Shown in pieces: positions 25,901-33,859 of a DNA stretch of 64,000 nucleotides. The translations under genes were made by a program, and so were the position numbers. The stretch is from JAIQFF01 sp963788505 (lineage in GTDB: Bacteria > Acidobacteriota > Terriglobia > Terriglobales > Acidobacteriaceae). The stretch is from the NCBI GenBank assembly GCA_963788505.1, contig CAWBGY010000005.1:496001-560000 (forward strand). Reading direction: 5' to 3'. Positions within the stretch are counted from its first letter, which is position 1, and every line of letters begins with the position of its first letter. Under the pieces are notes generated by a model. It did not search any database, was not told the DNA's origin, and saw nothing but the letters and a program-made list of their open reading frames with translations.

Positions 25901-26402
25901 GATCAATGGGCAGCGGTTCAGGTAGACCACCGTCGATGCTCACGCTGAAAGGGCGCTTGGTCCAGCCGTTCGACGAATCCCGCCGCGATAGAAACAGTAT
26001 GCGCTTGCTGTCCGGAAACCAGGTGACCACTTCGTTGTGGATACCCATGCGATCGCTGAGCGGCGCCGCCGCGCCTTGGTAAAACGTCAACTGCCTGGGC
26101 TGACCGCCCTGGGCGGGCATGACGTAGACGTTGAAATTGCCGTCATACTGTCCGGTGAAGGCAATCCATTTGCCGTCAGGCGAAAATTTCGGAAACAGTT
26201 CGCGCCCGGCATCCGCTGTGATGCGCCGCGCGTCCCCACCCGAACTGGACGCCAGCCAAAGATCGCCGCCGTACATGAAGACGATCTTGTCCTTGTAGAT
26301 GTCGGGAAACCGCATCAATCGGCCTTCCGGCATCTCCTGGCTCGATCCCGCACAGGCGAACGCAAGGGTCAATAGCAGCAGCCATCTCTTGGGATAAGAC
26401 AT
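22965..26402 (-). CDS. Tricorn-like protease, exported
   Basis: A 1145-residue homologue of the archaeal tricorn peptidase. A signal peptide (WLLLLTLAFACAGSSQ) is followed by two beta-propellers of WD/TolB-like blades (about 30-330 and 330-690, repeated FSPDGKWIAF and WSPDGRWIAY). A PDZ-like module is at about 815-915 and a C-terminal S41-type catalytic domain follows. By comparison with tricorn, S803-H804 (SNSHTY), the nucleophile S1028-D1029 (AASDGD) and E1091 (GVEPDI) are in place, so it should be active. A Lys/Glu-rich linker (about 555-615) is an addition. The reading frame extends upstream, but the signal peptide sets the start at 26402. Confidence 0.9.
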   Translation of the reverse strand: MSYPKRWLLLLTLAFACAGSSQEMPEGRLMRFPDIYKDKIVFMYGGDLWLASSSGGDARRITADAGRELFPKFSPDGKWIAFTGQYDGNFNVYVMPAQGGQPRQLTFYQGAAAPLSDRMGIHNEVVTWFPDSKRILFLSRRDSSNGWTKRPFSVSIDGGLPEPLPIDQGGLATFSPDGTKIAYNVIFRNFRTWKRYTGGLAQAISIYDLKNNTVEDVPHTDWTDTFPMWHGNTVYFSSDRGPEHHLNLYAYDLGTKQVEQLTHFTDFDVMWPSLGPDSIVFENGGYLYTFDLESKQPKKLTVYLPGDFDQAMKHWTSVAKNITDFDISPEGKRAVFGARGDVFTVPAKEGSIRNLTRTPGIREKSVAWSPDGRWIAYVSDRSGEDELYLSPQDGMGKEQQITSGYKGFKYAPAWSPDSSKLAWSDKDCRLWYIDVNAKKQVEVDRGKYGEILNYSWSPDSKWLAYDKNDENFYSFVHLYSLADSKITPVTTSMTNSFAPVFDPDGKYLYFLSDRDFNEVLGNVDFEFANPKTTRIYLVTLRADEPSPFQPLSDETQIKKAENKDELLTPPVKEPGKTGGKAVTKSKKKNEKEPTPEAKENGKADNDKKEEKEKAKPFRIDLDGIAGRVVALPIEPSVISGYVASKGFIYYSTGPVQGLSGPIPGEAPAIRVYDLKERKDKVLIDGVQRFALSFDGSKLLYQADGGHDGHTYGIIDAKPDGPKKVGDGALNLGGMKAQVDPSAEWKQMFNEVWRQERDYFYAAAMNGVDWEKMRDKYAQLLPSVADRYSLTYILGEMIGELSNSHTYVGGGDYPDLHPVNVGLLGVDFEADPAAGMYRFKKIYAGENWDPQTRSPLTEPGVTVKEGDYLIAVNGRTLRTPENPYELFVNTANENVVLTVNSKPSEEGAHTVQVKPVADENGLRELAWIESNRKKVDVASHGRIGYVYLPDMGGPGLDQFVKQYFPQIRKEGMIIDVRYNGGGFVDQLIFERLRRVLAGMGSIRNWESNTVPPIVFNGAMACVTNRYAASDGDLFSYYFKYYKLGPLIGERTWGGVRGIRGQMPLMDGGYITRPEAARYDLNRKWIVENHGVEPDIVVENRPDLVVKGQDPQLEKAIEVVMKEIQANPKKLPPRPPDLPAYPEGPGL

Positions 26403-26596
26403 TAAGACTCCTCTTTGACCGGGTTTCCCAGACAGGGTCCCGCAGGCGGTAAACTGGAATCGATTCTCATCAAGAACGGAACCGGCGATTGTATCAGCCC
26501 GGAAAGCTCCGATCATCACATCGGTTCGCTGTCTTGGACGGGCGCGGTGGCGAAAGGAAAGCAGGATGCAGCTGCCAACATCCTTGACGCATCGCC

Positions 26597-26602
26597 TATA
26601 AT
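26597..26602 (+). promoter_or_regulatory. -10 box of the amidase gene
   Basis: TATAAT at 26597-26602 lies 38 bp before the TTG start. No -35 at standard spacing. The 238-bp divergent gap to the tricorn start holds no gene. Confidence 0.4.
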
Positions 26603-26640
26603 TCCGCGTCCCGGCTCCGCCGTACTGAAGGAGGACCATC

Positions 26641-28308
26641 TTGCTCCAATCCAAGAACATTGTTCCGGCCGATACCACGCCATCACGCCGCCGATTTCTG
26701 CAGGCCAGTGTGCGCGGAGGGATCGTTGCCGCGGTAGCGCCCGCGATGGCTGGCGCCCGCGCCATGGCCGACTGTCCCCCGGCCAGTCCGGCTGTTGGTC
26801 GATTCGAACTGGACGAACTCACCGTCTCGGACCTTCAGTCGGGCATCACGTCCGGAAAATTTACCTGCCGTTCCCTGACCCAGAAGTACCTGGCGCGGAT
26901 TGAAGAGATTGACCGGCGCGGGCCAGCCGTGAACAGCGTGATCGAACTCAACCCGGACGCTCTCGCCATCGCAGAAGCTCTCGACCAGGAGCGGAAGGCT
27001 AAGGGCGCTCGCGGCCCGCTGCACGGGATCCCGGTCCTGATCAAGGACAACATCGACACCGCCGACCGCATGCAAACCACCGCTGGATCTCTGGCGCTGG
27101 TGGGTTCGCATCCCGCGAGAGATTCTTTCGTGGCCCAGAAACTGCGCGAAGCCGGCGCGGTCATTCTGGGCAAGACCAACCTGAGCGAGTGGGCGAATAT
27201 TCGCTCCAGCCATTCGGTCAGCGGTTGGAGCGGGCGCGGCGGTCTTACAAGGAATCCTTACGCGCTCGATCGCAATCCCTGTGGCTCGAGTTCAGGCTCG
27301 GGAGCGGCTACGGCGGCCAATCTCTGCGCTCTGGCAGTCGGCACCGAGACCGATGGCTCGGTGGTGTGCCCGTCTTCGGCCAATGGCATTGTGGGGATCA
27401 AGCCAACCTTGGGTCTCATCAGCCGCGCCGGGATTGTTCCCATCGCGCACAGCCAGGACACTGCCGGCCCCATGGCGCGAACCGTCCGCGATGCCGCGAT
27501 CCTGCTCAATGCCCTGGCGGGCGCCGATCCGCGCGACCGCGCGACCGACGCGAGCGCGGGGAAGATTGCCGCGGATTACACACGCTTTCTGGTTCCGAAC
27601 GGGTTACGCGGCGCCCGCATTGGGGTAGCACGCAAATATTTCGGTTTCAGTGACAGCGTAGACAGCCTGATGAACAGCGTAATGGAAGAGATGAAGCGGC
27701 AAGGGGCTGTACTGGTGGATCCCGCCGACCTCGAGTCCTACGGCAAGTTCGACGACAGCGAATTTCTAGTCCTTCTCTATGAGCTGAAAGCTGACCTCAA
27801 CGCCTATTTGGCAAGCCGCCCGGACGCGGCCGTTCATTCCTTGAAAGACATTATCGAGTTCAATGATGCGAACCGAGACAAGGAAATGCCCTACTTCGCG
27901 CAGGACACTTTCATCAAGGCCGAAGCCAAGGACGGGCTGACCAGCAAGGAATATCTGGACGCGCTCGCAGCCAATCACCGCCTTTCACGCGCCGAGGGTA
28001 TCGACGCCGTGATGGACAAGTTTCACCTGGATGCAATCATGGCGCCGACCGGGAGTCCGGCCTGGCTTACTGATCTGGTCAACGGAGACCACTCCGGCGG
28101 CGGGAGTTCGAACGCCGCGGCGGTGGCTGGATATCCCGACATCACAGTGCCGGCCGGTTTCATCTCCGGCCTGCCGGTTGGCTTGTCGTTCTTCGGGCGC
28201 GCCTGGAGCGAACCTGTTCTGCTCAGGATCGCTTATGGATTCGAGCAGGCAATTAAGGCGCGAAAGCCGCCTGAGTTCTTGCCCTCTGTGCGCAGCGCAA
28301 AATCTTGA
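26641..28308 (+). CDS. Amidase-signature enzyme with Tat signal
   Basis: A 555-residue amidase-signature hydrolase predicted to be exported folded by the Tat route (SRRRFLQASV at residues 15-24, then a hydrophobic stretch). The Ser-cisSer-Lys triad appears as K135 (VLIKDNIDT), S216 (CGSSSGSG) and S240 (TETDGSVVCPSS). The start is TTG at 26641, decided by AAGGAGG at 26628-26634 with a six-base spacer. Substrate unknown. It is not GatA: no gatB or gatC nearby and it is exported. Confidence 0.9.
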   Translation: MLQSKNIVPADTTPSRRRFLQASVRGGIVAAVAPAMAGARAMADCPPASPAVGRFELDELTVSDLQSGITSGKFTCRSLTQKYLARIEEIDRRGPAVNSVIELNPDALAIAEALDQERKAKGARGPLHGIPVLIKDNIDTADRMQTTAGSLALVGSHPARDSFVAQKLREAGAVILGKTNLSEWANIRSSHSVSGWSGRGGLTRNPYALDRNPCGSSSGSGAATAANLCALAVGTETDGSVVCPSSANGIVGIKPTLGLISRAGIVPIAHSQDTAGPMARTVRDAAILLNALAGADPRDRATDASAGKIAADYTRFLVPNGLRGARIGVARKYFGFSDSVDSLMNSVMEEMKRQGAVLVDPADLESYGKFDDSEFLVLLYELKADLNAYLASRPDAAVHSLKDIIEFNDANRDKEMPYFAQDTFIKAEAKDGLTSKEYLDALAANHRLSRAEGIDAVMDKFHLDAIMAPTGSPAWLTDLVNGDHSGGGSSNAAAVAGYPDITVPAGFISGLPVGLSFFGRAWSEPVLLRIAYGFEQAIKARKPPEFLPSVRSAKS

Positions 28309-28408
28309 ACCGCAAAGGACGCAAAGAAATACCGCCAAGGACGCAAAAGTTACCTAGGCAGCCCTTCGCGTCCTTCGCGGTATTTCTTTGCGTCCTTGGC
28401 GGTTATGG
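28308..28408. repeat. GTCCTTTGCGG-type inverted repeat, third locus
   Basis: Left arm AACCGCAAAGGACGCAAAGA...ACCGCCAAGGACGCAAA (28308-28346) faces CCTTCGCGTCCTTCGCGGTATTTCTTTGCGTCCTTGGCGGTT (written here in two halves) at 28363-28404. It occupies the convergent junction of the amidase and propeller genes and overlaps both stop codons, so it may serve as a bidirectional terminator. Confidence 0.85.
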
Positions 28409-29428
28409 TTTTCTTTGCACCCAGGCCAGACCGTCCGCGCCGGGTCCAGTCTCGATCGACTTTTCCACTTTCCAGGTTTTGAGGTTCAGCACCGCAACTT
28501 TTCCGTCTCCACTGCAGGAAACATAGGCCACCGGGCGATCGTGGCGCACCATGATCTGCACCGGATCGGCACCCACGGGAACGGTGCGCACCACCTTCAT
28601 TTGCGACACGTCTACCACCGCGACCTGGTTGGCGCTCGGCAAGGTCACCAGCAGCCACTTGCCATCTGGCGTGGGCGTGGTTCCGTATCCGACTGCGGGC
28701 AGCGGGATCCAGTTCGAGACCTCGTTGGTCGCCGTATCAATAATTGCTAACCGGGGACGCTTCTGGTCAGCCGTGAACACCCAGCGTCCATCCTGCGAGA
28801 TCGAAATGCGTTGCACCATTTCGGCCACGGGAATCACTTTGATCAGTTTTCGCGCCTCCAGGTCCAGCACCGAAACCGTTCCCGCGTCGACATTGGCGGT
28901 GTAGGCACGATGCCCATCACGCGACAGGACCACCATGTGGGACTCGGGCTGCTCGGTCGGGATCGAGCCGAGGCGTTTCCGCAGGTGGGGATCCAGCACA
29001 TCCACGGCATTGTCGAGCTCAGCAGAAACATAGAGCATGCCGTCGGGCCCGAACTTGACCCAATGCGGTCGCACCGGGCCGAGCTCGATACTGCCGACGA
29101 TGGCCCGCTTCTCCAGATCAACGATCTCCACCGAGCTGCCGTCGGTTCCGGGCTTACCCACGCCCGAGTCCCCGTAGATGGGCAAGTAAGCCAGATGCCC
29201 GTCAGGGGAAGCAGTCACCTCGTGGGCGCGTACTTCGTTGGTCTTCACTTTGGCAATCTGAACCCCGGCCTCAGGATCGACCAGGCTCATACTCTGGTCG
29301 CCCTGGTTGACCACCAGCAGCAGGTTTCGATGTTCCTTGGCCGGGTTTGGATGCGGGCTGGCTTGCACCTGACTGACTCCTAGGAAGAGATTGAACAGGA
29401 GAAAAGAACTGATCATGATCCACGCCAT
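28403..29428 (-). CDS. Exported YVTN-type beta-propeller protein
   Basis: From the ATG at 29428 the protein has a signal peptide (MISSFLLFNLFLGVSQVQAS) and about seven short propeller blades with the recurring pattern G.V.V.D.....V..I (VEIVDLEKRAIVGSIELG, VSVLDLEARKLIKVIPV, VAVVDVSQMKVVRTVPVG). It is of the YncE/lactonase type, 341 residues. Ligand or reaction unknown; most relatives are binding or scaffold proteins. The frame remains open upstream to 29539, but no signal peptide would result from that start. Confidence 0.82.
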   Translation of the reverse strand: MAWIMISSFLLFNLFLGVSQVQASPHPNPAKEHRNLLLVVNQGDQSMSLVDPEAGVQIAKVKTNEVRAHEVTASPDGHLAYLPIYGDSGVGKPGTDGSSVEIVDLEKRAIVGSIELGPVRPHWVKFGPDGMLYVSAELDNAVDVLDPHLRKRLGSIPTEQPESHMVVLSRDGHRAYTANVDAGTVSVLDLEARKLIKVIPVAEMVQRISISQDGRWVFTADQKRPRLAIIDTATNEVSNWIPLPAVGYGTTPTPDGKWLLVTLPSANQVAVVDVSQMKVVRTVPVGADPVQIMVRHDRPVAYVSCSGDGKVAVLNLKTWKVEKSIETGPGADGLAWVQRKP

Positions 29429-29547
29429 GGTTTTGCCACCACCTGGGAAAGAAGAATCCACGCGGGGAATAGTGTATCCGGAACGGGGCCTTTCGCGTAG
29501 ATAGCAGGCATCAAGGCCGCCGCAAAAATCTCTCACCATGGCAAAAC

Positions 29548-29624
29548 TGGTGGCCCCGGCGTGAGTCGAACACGCGACCTTCGGTTTAGGAAACCGCTGC
29601 TCTATCCATCTGAGCTACGGGGCC
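29548..29624 (-). tRNA. tRNA-Arg (anticodon CCU)
   Basis: Reading the minus strand from 29624, the acceptor GGCCCCG pairs with CGGGGCC at the 3' end. D-stem is GCTC/GAGC. The anticodon loop TTCCTAA gives CCU, with a five-pair stem whose outermost pair is mismatched (G-A). The T-loop is GTTCGAC. Discriminator A, and an encoded CCA at 29548-29550. All invariant positions are present. Confidence 0.93.
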
Positions 29625-29868
29625 GTGGCGTCCACATGCCAAGAGTCGAACGGCACTTGCATAATATCGGCTTTGCACCCGTCTGCCGTCAATCTGGAGA
29701 CTGCGGGGGATGTAAAGCTCCGAAAACCAGAGCCGGGGCCTAGCGCTCTGCTGACCCTCGAGGAACAACGGATTGTCGGTGTTCCCATGGTGTTTTTGAT
29801 TCAGCAGTCAAGATTTTTGCGATTTGCCGGTGAATCTGTGGCACCATCTCTGTTCGGAGGAGGCCTTT

Positions 29869-30045
29869 ATGAACCTCCGGCTCATTCTCTGGACTGTGGG
29901 GATGGCTTATGCCACCTTCCTTTTGGCCCGCGGTAATGGTGCTTCTTCATTCGGCATCCTGTTCACTGCACCATTTCTCGGAGCGGCCATCGGCTTCGCC
30001 CTCGGCAGCCTGTTCGTAAGGCGCAATAGGCGTAAGCCAAGCTGA
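29869..30045 (+). CDS. Small two-helix membrane protein
   Basis: A 58-residue protein with two hydrophobic helices (LILWTVGMAYATFLLA and FTAPFLGAAIGFALGSLFV) and a basic C-terminus (RRNRRKPS) that should face the cytoplasm. A strong ribosome site GGAGGAGG precedes the ATG at 29869, so translation is likely. No family recognised. It stands alone between the tRNA and the exported NADAR-like gene. Confidence 0.65.
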   Translation: MNLRLILWTVGMAYATFLLARGNGASSFGILFTAPFLGAAIGFALGSLFVRRNRRKPS

Positions 30046-30143
30046 GGCGCAACTCTGTGCGCAGTGATCTTACTGTAGCTCGAGATTCTGTAGCTCGAGA
30101 TTGGCCACTCGTGAACCTCCGGTTCCCTTCCGCTTTAACCTTT

Positions 30144-30170
30144 GCACGAGCGTGGACGCTCGCGCCTACA
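30144..30170. repeat. GCACGAGCGTGGACGCTCGCGCC palindromic element, copy 2
   Basis: A 27-bp copy of the element at 21609 and 37424. It overlaps the stop codon of the minus-strand gene ending at 30166, and its 7-bp stem (CGAGCGT/ACGCTCG) could act as a weak terminator or 3' stabiliser. Confidence 0.8.
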
Positions 30171-31371
30171 TGGGTTGGCGGGCGAGGTCGCGAATCTGGT
30201 TCAGGTAGTCGATATAGATCGGGATGGGGATATCCGGGGAGTCGCCGTCGTTCAGGAAGTGGGAAAGCCGGATTTCCATCGGGATGGTGCTGATCACCTC
30301 GCGGAAGCGGGGCATCTGCAAATATTTCACGTGCCAGACTTCGAGCATCAGCGAGCGAAAGTCTGGGCTGATGAAGCCCATTCTGCGTTCGCCCAGATAA
30401 ACGGCGTCAAAGTGGCGATCCGCCAGGGTCTTCCGAATGGGATCGTCCGGGAGAGAAAACGTATAGACCAAATGGAACAGATCGGCCAGGTCGCCCCACA
30501 GAACTTTTTCTTCGAACGCGGAGAAGCGGAACGCGGCAGAGCCGCGCTGCTGCACCAGGCGAGCATAGTCGGCGGGGCGCAGACCATGTCCGGCCAGCTG
30601 GCCACGAAACCAGGCAATTCGTTCCGGCGCCAGGTTGTGGCGCAGAAATTCCACTGCATAGGCATTGGGCAAATACAGTTTGGGGTCGGCGTCGAGACGT
30701 GCGAGCCAGGGGCCCCAGTCCCTGTGCCCCAGTAGGTCGAGCAGTTCCCCCAGTTGGGCAACCGTAATGTCGGGATGATATTTCACCGCCTGCCAGAAAT
30801 GCTCCGTGGAATCGTAGGTGGAGCCGTAAAGCTCGATGCCTTCCTCAATCGGATACCAATTGGACAGCACGCGGGCCGGAATTGACGGCGCGGCGCTCCA
30901 GCAATTCAGTGAATGTTTCCATTTCTCTTGTACCGCCAGAAATGCTTCGGCATAGCCCGGCGGCACCGGTTCCTGCACCCGCGCGAGCGCCTGGCGAAGT
31001 TCCTGGCTGGTGTGAGTCACCAGGGACTCGAGCGGGCGCTCGTCGATCATGGAGACGACACGGCTCTCGATTCCGCGACGCAGCAGTTCACTCGCCAGAC
31101 GCTGCCGCCCGGTTTCGTCCACGCTGGTCTTCCAGCGCTGAGTCTGGGATTCGATGTAGGGGAACAGGTCGGCAAGCGTTTTGAACTCGATGAAGCCGTG
31201 CAGAGCAAAGGTGACAGGACGTCCGTCTTTCAAGATCGTGGTCGAGGGAGTAACCAGGGATTGGAGCGGCAGCGGTTGCGCCCGAAGGGGTGCAATCAGG
31301 ATCCCAGCAACCATGAGGGTCCGGAGCAAACCTCCATGCACGATGTGTATTTTCTCCCAGAATTCTTTCAT
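30166..31371 (-). CDS. Exported protein with NADAR-like motifs
   Basis: A 401-residue protein with an N-terminal signal or anchor (LLRTLMVAGILIAPLRAQ). The start at 31371 has GAGG eight bases upstream. Residues 169-199 (LSNWYPIEEGIELYG, then STEHFWQAVKYH) strongly recall the opening of NADAR/YbiA domains, in which a surface-exposed loop is followed by a conserved E-H...QA.K motif. Residues 338-361 (FRSLMLEVWHVKYLQMPRFREVI) recall the later LM..KF.Q.P.LR..L helix. Between them is a long insertion of about 130 residues. NADAR proteins act on ADP-ribosyl or ribityl-type N-glycosides in the cytoplasm, so an exported version would be unusual. The assignment is by eye only. The flanking parts match nothing I know. 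Confidence 0.6.
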   Translation of the reverse strand: MKEFWEKIHIVHGGLLRTLMVAGILIAPLRAQPLPLQSLVTPSTTILKDGRPVTFALHGFIEFKTLADLFPYIESQTQRWKTSVDETGRQRLASELLRRGIESRVVSMIDERPLESLVTHTSQELRQALARVQEPVPPGYAEAFLAVQEKWKHSLNCWSAAPSIPARVLSNWYPIEEGIELYGSTYDSTEHFWQAVKYHPDITVAQLGELLDLLGHRDWGPWLARLDADPKLYLPNAYAVEFLRHNLAPERIAWFRGQLAGHGLRPADYARLVQQRGSAAFRFSAFEEKVLWGDLADLFHLVYTFSLPDDPIRKTLADRHFDAVYLGERRMGFISPDFRSLMLEVWHVKYLQMPRFREVISTIPMEIRLSHFLNDGDSPDIPIPIYIDYLNQIRDLARQPM

Positions 31372-31627
31372 GTCAACATCCTCGCTGCTTTTGGGTTCAA
31401 CGATCGCCCTCAACTGGCCACTATTGGGTTGGCGAATCTTGAATGCGCTGGTCGGAAAACCGACTCATTTGCTTTCTTCGTCAGGAGGTCCTGGTTGCTG
31501 GCAAAATGCAAGACCTTCCCCCCCAGGGAAAGGCCCCGCGTGGTCCGTGCAGGATTGGAAAACGCGGGGTCTAGCTTAAACTTGCACTTTCCCAAGCGTT
31601 TAAGACGCGTGCCCGCAGCGGCGTGAA

Positions 31628-32161
31628 CTAGTCCCGGAGCTGCCTCTTCCGAGCCACTTCCGCGTGCGCCGATACTCTCAGATAAAGCATGTAGAACACG
31701 ATGGCAAGATTGATGAACAGCACCGCGGCGTAGATCGGATGCGGCCGGCGCACCAACTCGTAGGCCTCGACCGGCACATACAGCGCTCCCGAGATCAGCG
31801 CAAACCACTCCGCCCACGCCCGTTCGCGCCACAGTCCGTAGGACTCGATGAAGCGGACGATCGAATACGCCGCCGCCCCGGCGGCCAACGCCCACAATTT
31901 CGCGTCGGTGAGATTGTCGGCCAGGTTCAGAAAGACTTGCGCGAAACGATGATGGTCGGGATTTATGTGCAGGAATCTCAGCAGGGCCTCGGCGACGTCC
32001 CAGGCATCCTTACGGACCATCGCAACCGCGCCAAAGCCCAGCAAAAGCACGATCAGACCCTTGCTCAGTTCCAGAGAAGCCACGGTGCGAAGCGCGGCCC
32101 GGCGGCGATGCCGTTCCGCCGCTTTGGCGTGCCCTAGGATCGCTGTGGTCACATGGTCCAT
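31628..32161 (-). CDS. DUF2127-type membrane protein
   Basis: A 177-residue protein with four hydrophobic helices. The pattern RTVASLELSKGLIVLLLGFGAVAMV and LHINPDH, then ERAWAEWFALISGALYVPVEAYEL, fits the DUF2127 family, whose function is unknown. It lies 13 bp downstream of fetB on the same strand and likely belongs to that transcript. An alternative start inside the first ten residues is possible. Confidence 0.75.
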   Translation of the reverse strand: MDHVTTAILGHAKAAERHRRRAALRTVASLELSKGLIVLLLGFGAVAMVRKDAWDVAEALLRFLHINPDHHRFAQVFLNLADNLTDAKLWALAAGAAAYSIVRFIESYGLWRERAWAEWFALISGALYVPVEAYELVRRPHPIYAAVLFINLAIVFYMLYLRVSAHAEVARKRQLRD

Positions 32162-32174
32162 GAAAAGATCGCCA

Positions 32175-32963
32175 CTATCTTCCTGGCTGCAGTAAAAGTT
32201 GCTCGGCTGGAGAGAATACCCTGCCCCGAATCAGCATCGTGCTGGTCAGCGAGGTCAAGCCCGAAGCCGCGAAAATCATGGCCAGGACCACAAACTGGTA
32301 AATGGCCGCGTACACGGGGCGTGCGCCGGAGAGGAGCATTCCTGCCATCAGTCCGGGGATCCATACGATTCCGAGTGAGCGCAGCGAGTCGATGGCAGGA
32401 ATCAGGCTGGCTTCAAAAGAAGCCTGGACGTAGGGCGAGACGCTGTTGCGGGCCTCTGCCCCTAAAGCCAGCGCAGTCTCAATCTCGCCGGCGTGCGCCA
32501 GGACGTCGGAGCGGAAACGGTTCAGAGCCAATCCATTGGTGTTCATGGCGTTGGCAATCAGCATGCTTCCCACCGGGACCAGCGATGTGATCGCGGTGTC
32601 AATCGCCCCCAGCGACACCATCAAGGCGATGACGGAGCCGGCGCCGAACGCGATGGCCCAGGCGGATACGCGAAACGCATCGGGCATGCCCTTGGCCCGG
32701 CGGGCGGAAGTCGCGCCCGCGGCCACGATCATCCCCGCCAGCAAGAAGGCGCTCGTCCACCGCGGCGCGCGCAAAAGGATAACAAGAATTGACCCCACGG
32801 CAATGATTTGCACCAACCCGCGAACCATCGCGACCAGGGTTTCGCCTTCCAGATGGATTCCTCGGCGTCGAGCCAGCAGGACGACAGCCAAAGCAGCCAA
32901 TGCCGCCACCGCAGCCTGCGCGAAGCCCAGCTGCAGTTGCGAATGAAAAAACAGTTTAAGCAC
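32175..32963 (-). CDS. fetB: FetB-type ABC permease (UPF0014)
   Basis: A 262-residue integral membrane protein of the YbbM/FetB family, the permease partner of FetA; in E. coli the pair exports iron and protects from oxidative stress. Family motifs: VRGLVQIIAVGSILVIL, the GAIDTAITSLVPVGSMLIANAMN stretch and LIPAIDSLRSLGIVWIPGLMAGMLLSG. The start is the GTG at 32963, set by GGAGG six bases upstream; it overlaps the end of fetA by eight bases. Substrate could be another metal or a lipid. Confidence 0.85.
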   Translation of the reverse strand: MLKLFFHSQLQLGFAQAAVAALAALAVVLLARRRGIHLEGETLVAMVRGLVQIIAVGSILVILLRAPRWTSAFLLAGMIVAAGATSARRAKGMPDAFRVSAWAIAFGAGSVIALMVSLGAIDTAITSLVPVGSMLIANAMNTNGLALNRFRSDVLAHAGEIETALALGAEARNSVSPYVQASFEASLIPAIDSLRSLGIVWIPGLMAGMLLSGARPVYAAIYQFVVLAMIFAASGLTSLTSTMLIRGRVFSPAEQLLLQPGR

Positions 32964-33645
32964 GCAGCACCTCCTCCAGCCGGCCGGCACGTACAATGCT
33001 CCCGCGCTCGAGCACCAGCGCCCGCTGGGCCAATCGCAGAGCCTGGGCCAGGTCATGCGTGACCACCACGCAAGTCAGCTCCTGGTGGCGCACGATTTTC
33101 TGAATTGCCGATTCAACCTCGAGTTTGGCGGCCTCGTCCAACGCTGAAGTCGGTTCGTCGAGGAGAAGGGCAAGCGGCGAATTGGCCAAGGTGCGAGCCA
33201 CGGAAACGCGCTGAGCTTCGCCTCCCGAAAGGTTCGCAACGTCGCGCCCGGCGTAATCCTTGAGACCAACCTCGGCCAGGAGTTCCTCTATCGCCTCGGG
33301 TTGCAGGATTTCATTGCGCTGCGCCGGGCCAAAGCGGAGATTGTCCGCCACGGTGCCGGGAAACAGATACGGCCTCTGCGTCACCATGCCGAGTTTGCGC
33401 CGCAGTTCCCGCGGCTCGATATTGCGATAGTCCTGGCCCTCGACGAAAACCGTTCCCGATGTGGGCTCGTCGAGACGATTCAGCAGCCGCAGCAGCGAAG
33501 TCTTGCCCGAGCCACTGGGCCCGGTGATGGCCAATACCTCTCCCTTGTGCACTTCGAAGGTTGCATCCTGAATCAAGATCTTGTCATGGACGGTCCGGCC
33601 CAGGCGCTCGGCTCGCAGGACGATGGAACTGGGGGGAGTGCTCAC
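32956..33645 (-). CDS. fetA: FetA-type ABC transporter ATP-binding protein
   Basis: A 229-residue ATPase with Walker A GPSGSGKTS at 42-50, the Q-loop VTQRPYLF, signature LSGGEAQRVS and Walker B LALLLDEPTSALDE. Q-loop context and the overlapping UPF0014 permease identify it as the FetA/YbbL type, not an amino-acid transporter. First gene of the fetA-fetB-DUF2127 set. The 214-bp gap upstream has no gene and no clear Fur or other metal box that I can see. Confidence 0.85.
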   Translation of the reverse strand: MSTPPSSIVLRAERLGRTVHDKILIQDATFEVHKGEVLAITGPSGSGKTSLLRLLNRLDEPTSGTVFVEGQDYRNIEPRELRRKLGMVTQRPYLFPGTVADNLRFGPAQRNEILQPEAIEELLAEVGLKDYAGRDVANLSGGEAQRVSVARTLANSPLALLLDEPTSALDEAAKLEVESAIQKIVRHQELTCVVVTHDLAQALRLAQRALVLERGSIVRAGRLEEVLRA

Positions 33646-33859
33646 CGGTTCCGCTTCCCTTCTCCCATATCCATCTCATCCCGAGGCTGCGGCTTGGTTC
33701 GCTTCACGAAGCCTCCCGGTCAAACGGCCTCGCGTCCCAATCCTAGCATCGCAACTCTCTGAAAACTCTCAAAAGAGGTGCTCGCGAAATCCGAATGGGC
33801 GTGGCGGGATCTCATGAACGCCCGCCCTTCATATATGGGAATCTGGCCCTTCGACTCCG

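Noticed and set aside
26403..26822. Upstream extension of the tricorn frame
   Set aside because: It would bury the signal peptide and run into the divergent amidase gene; MSYPKRW at 26402 fits an exported protein.
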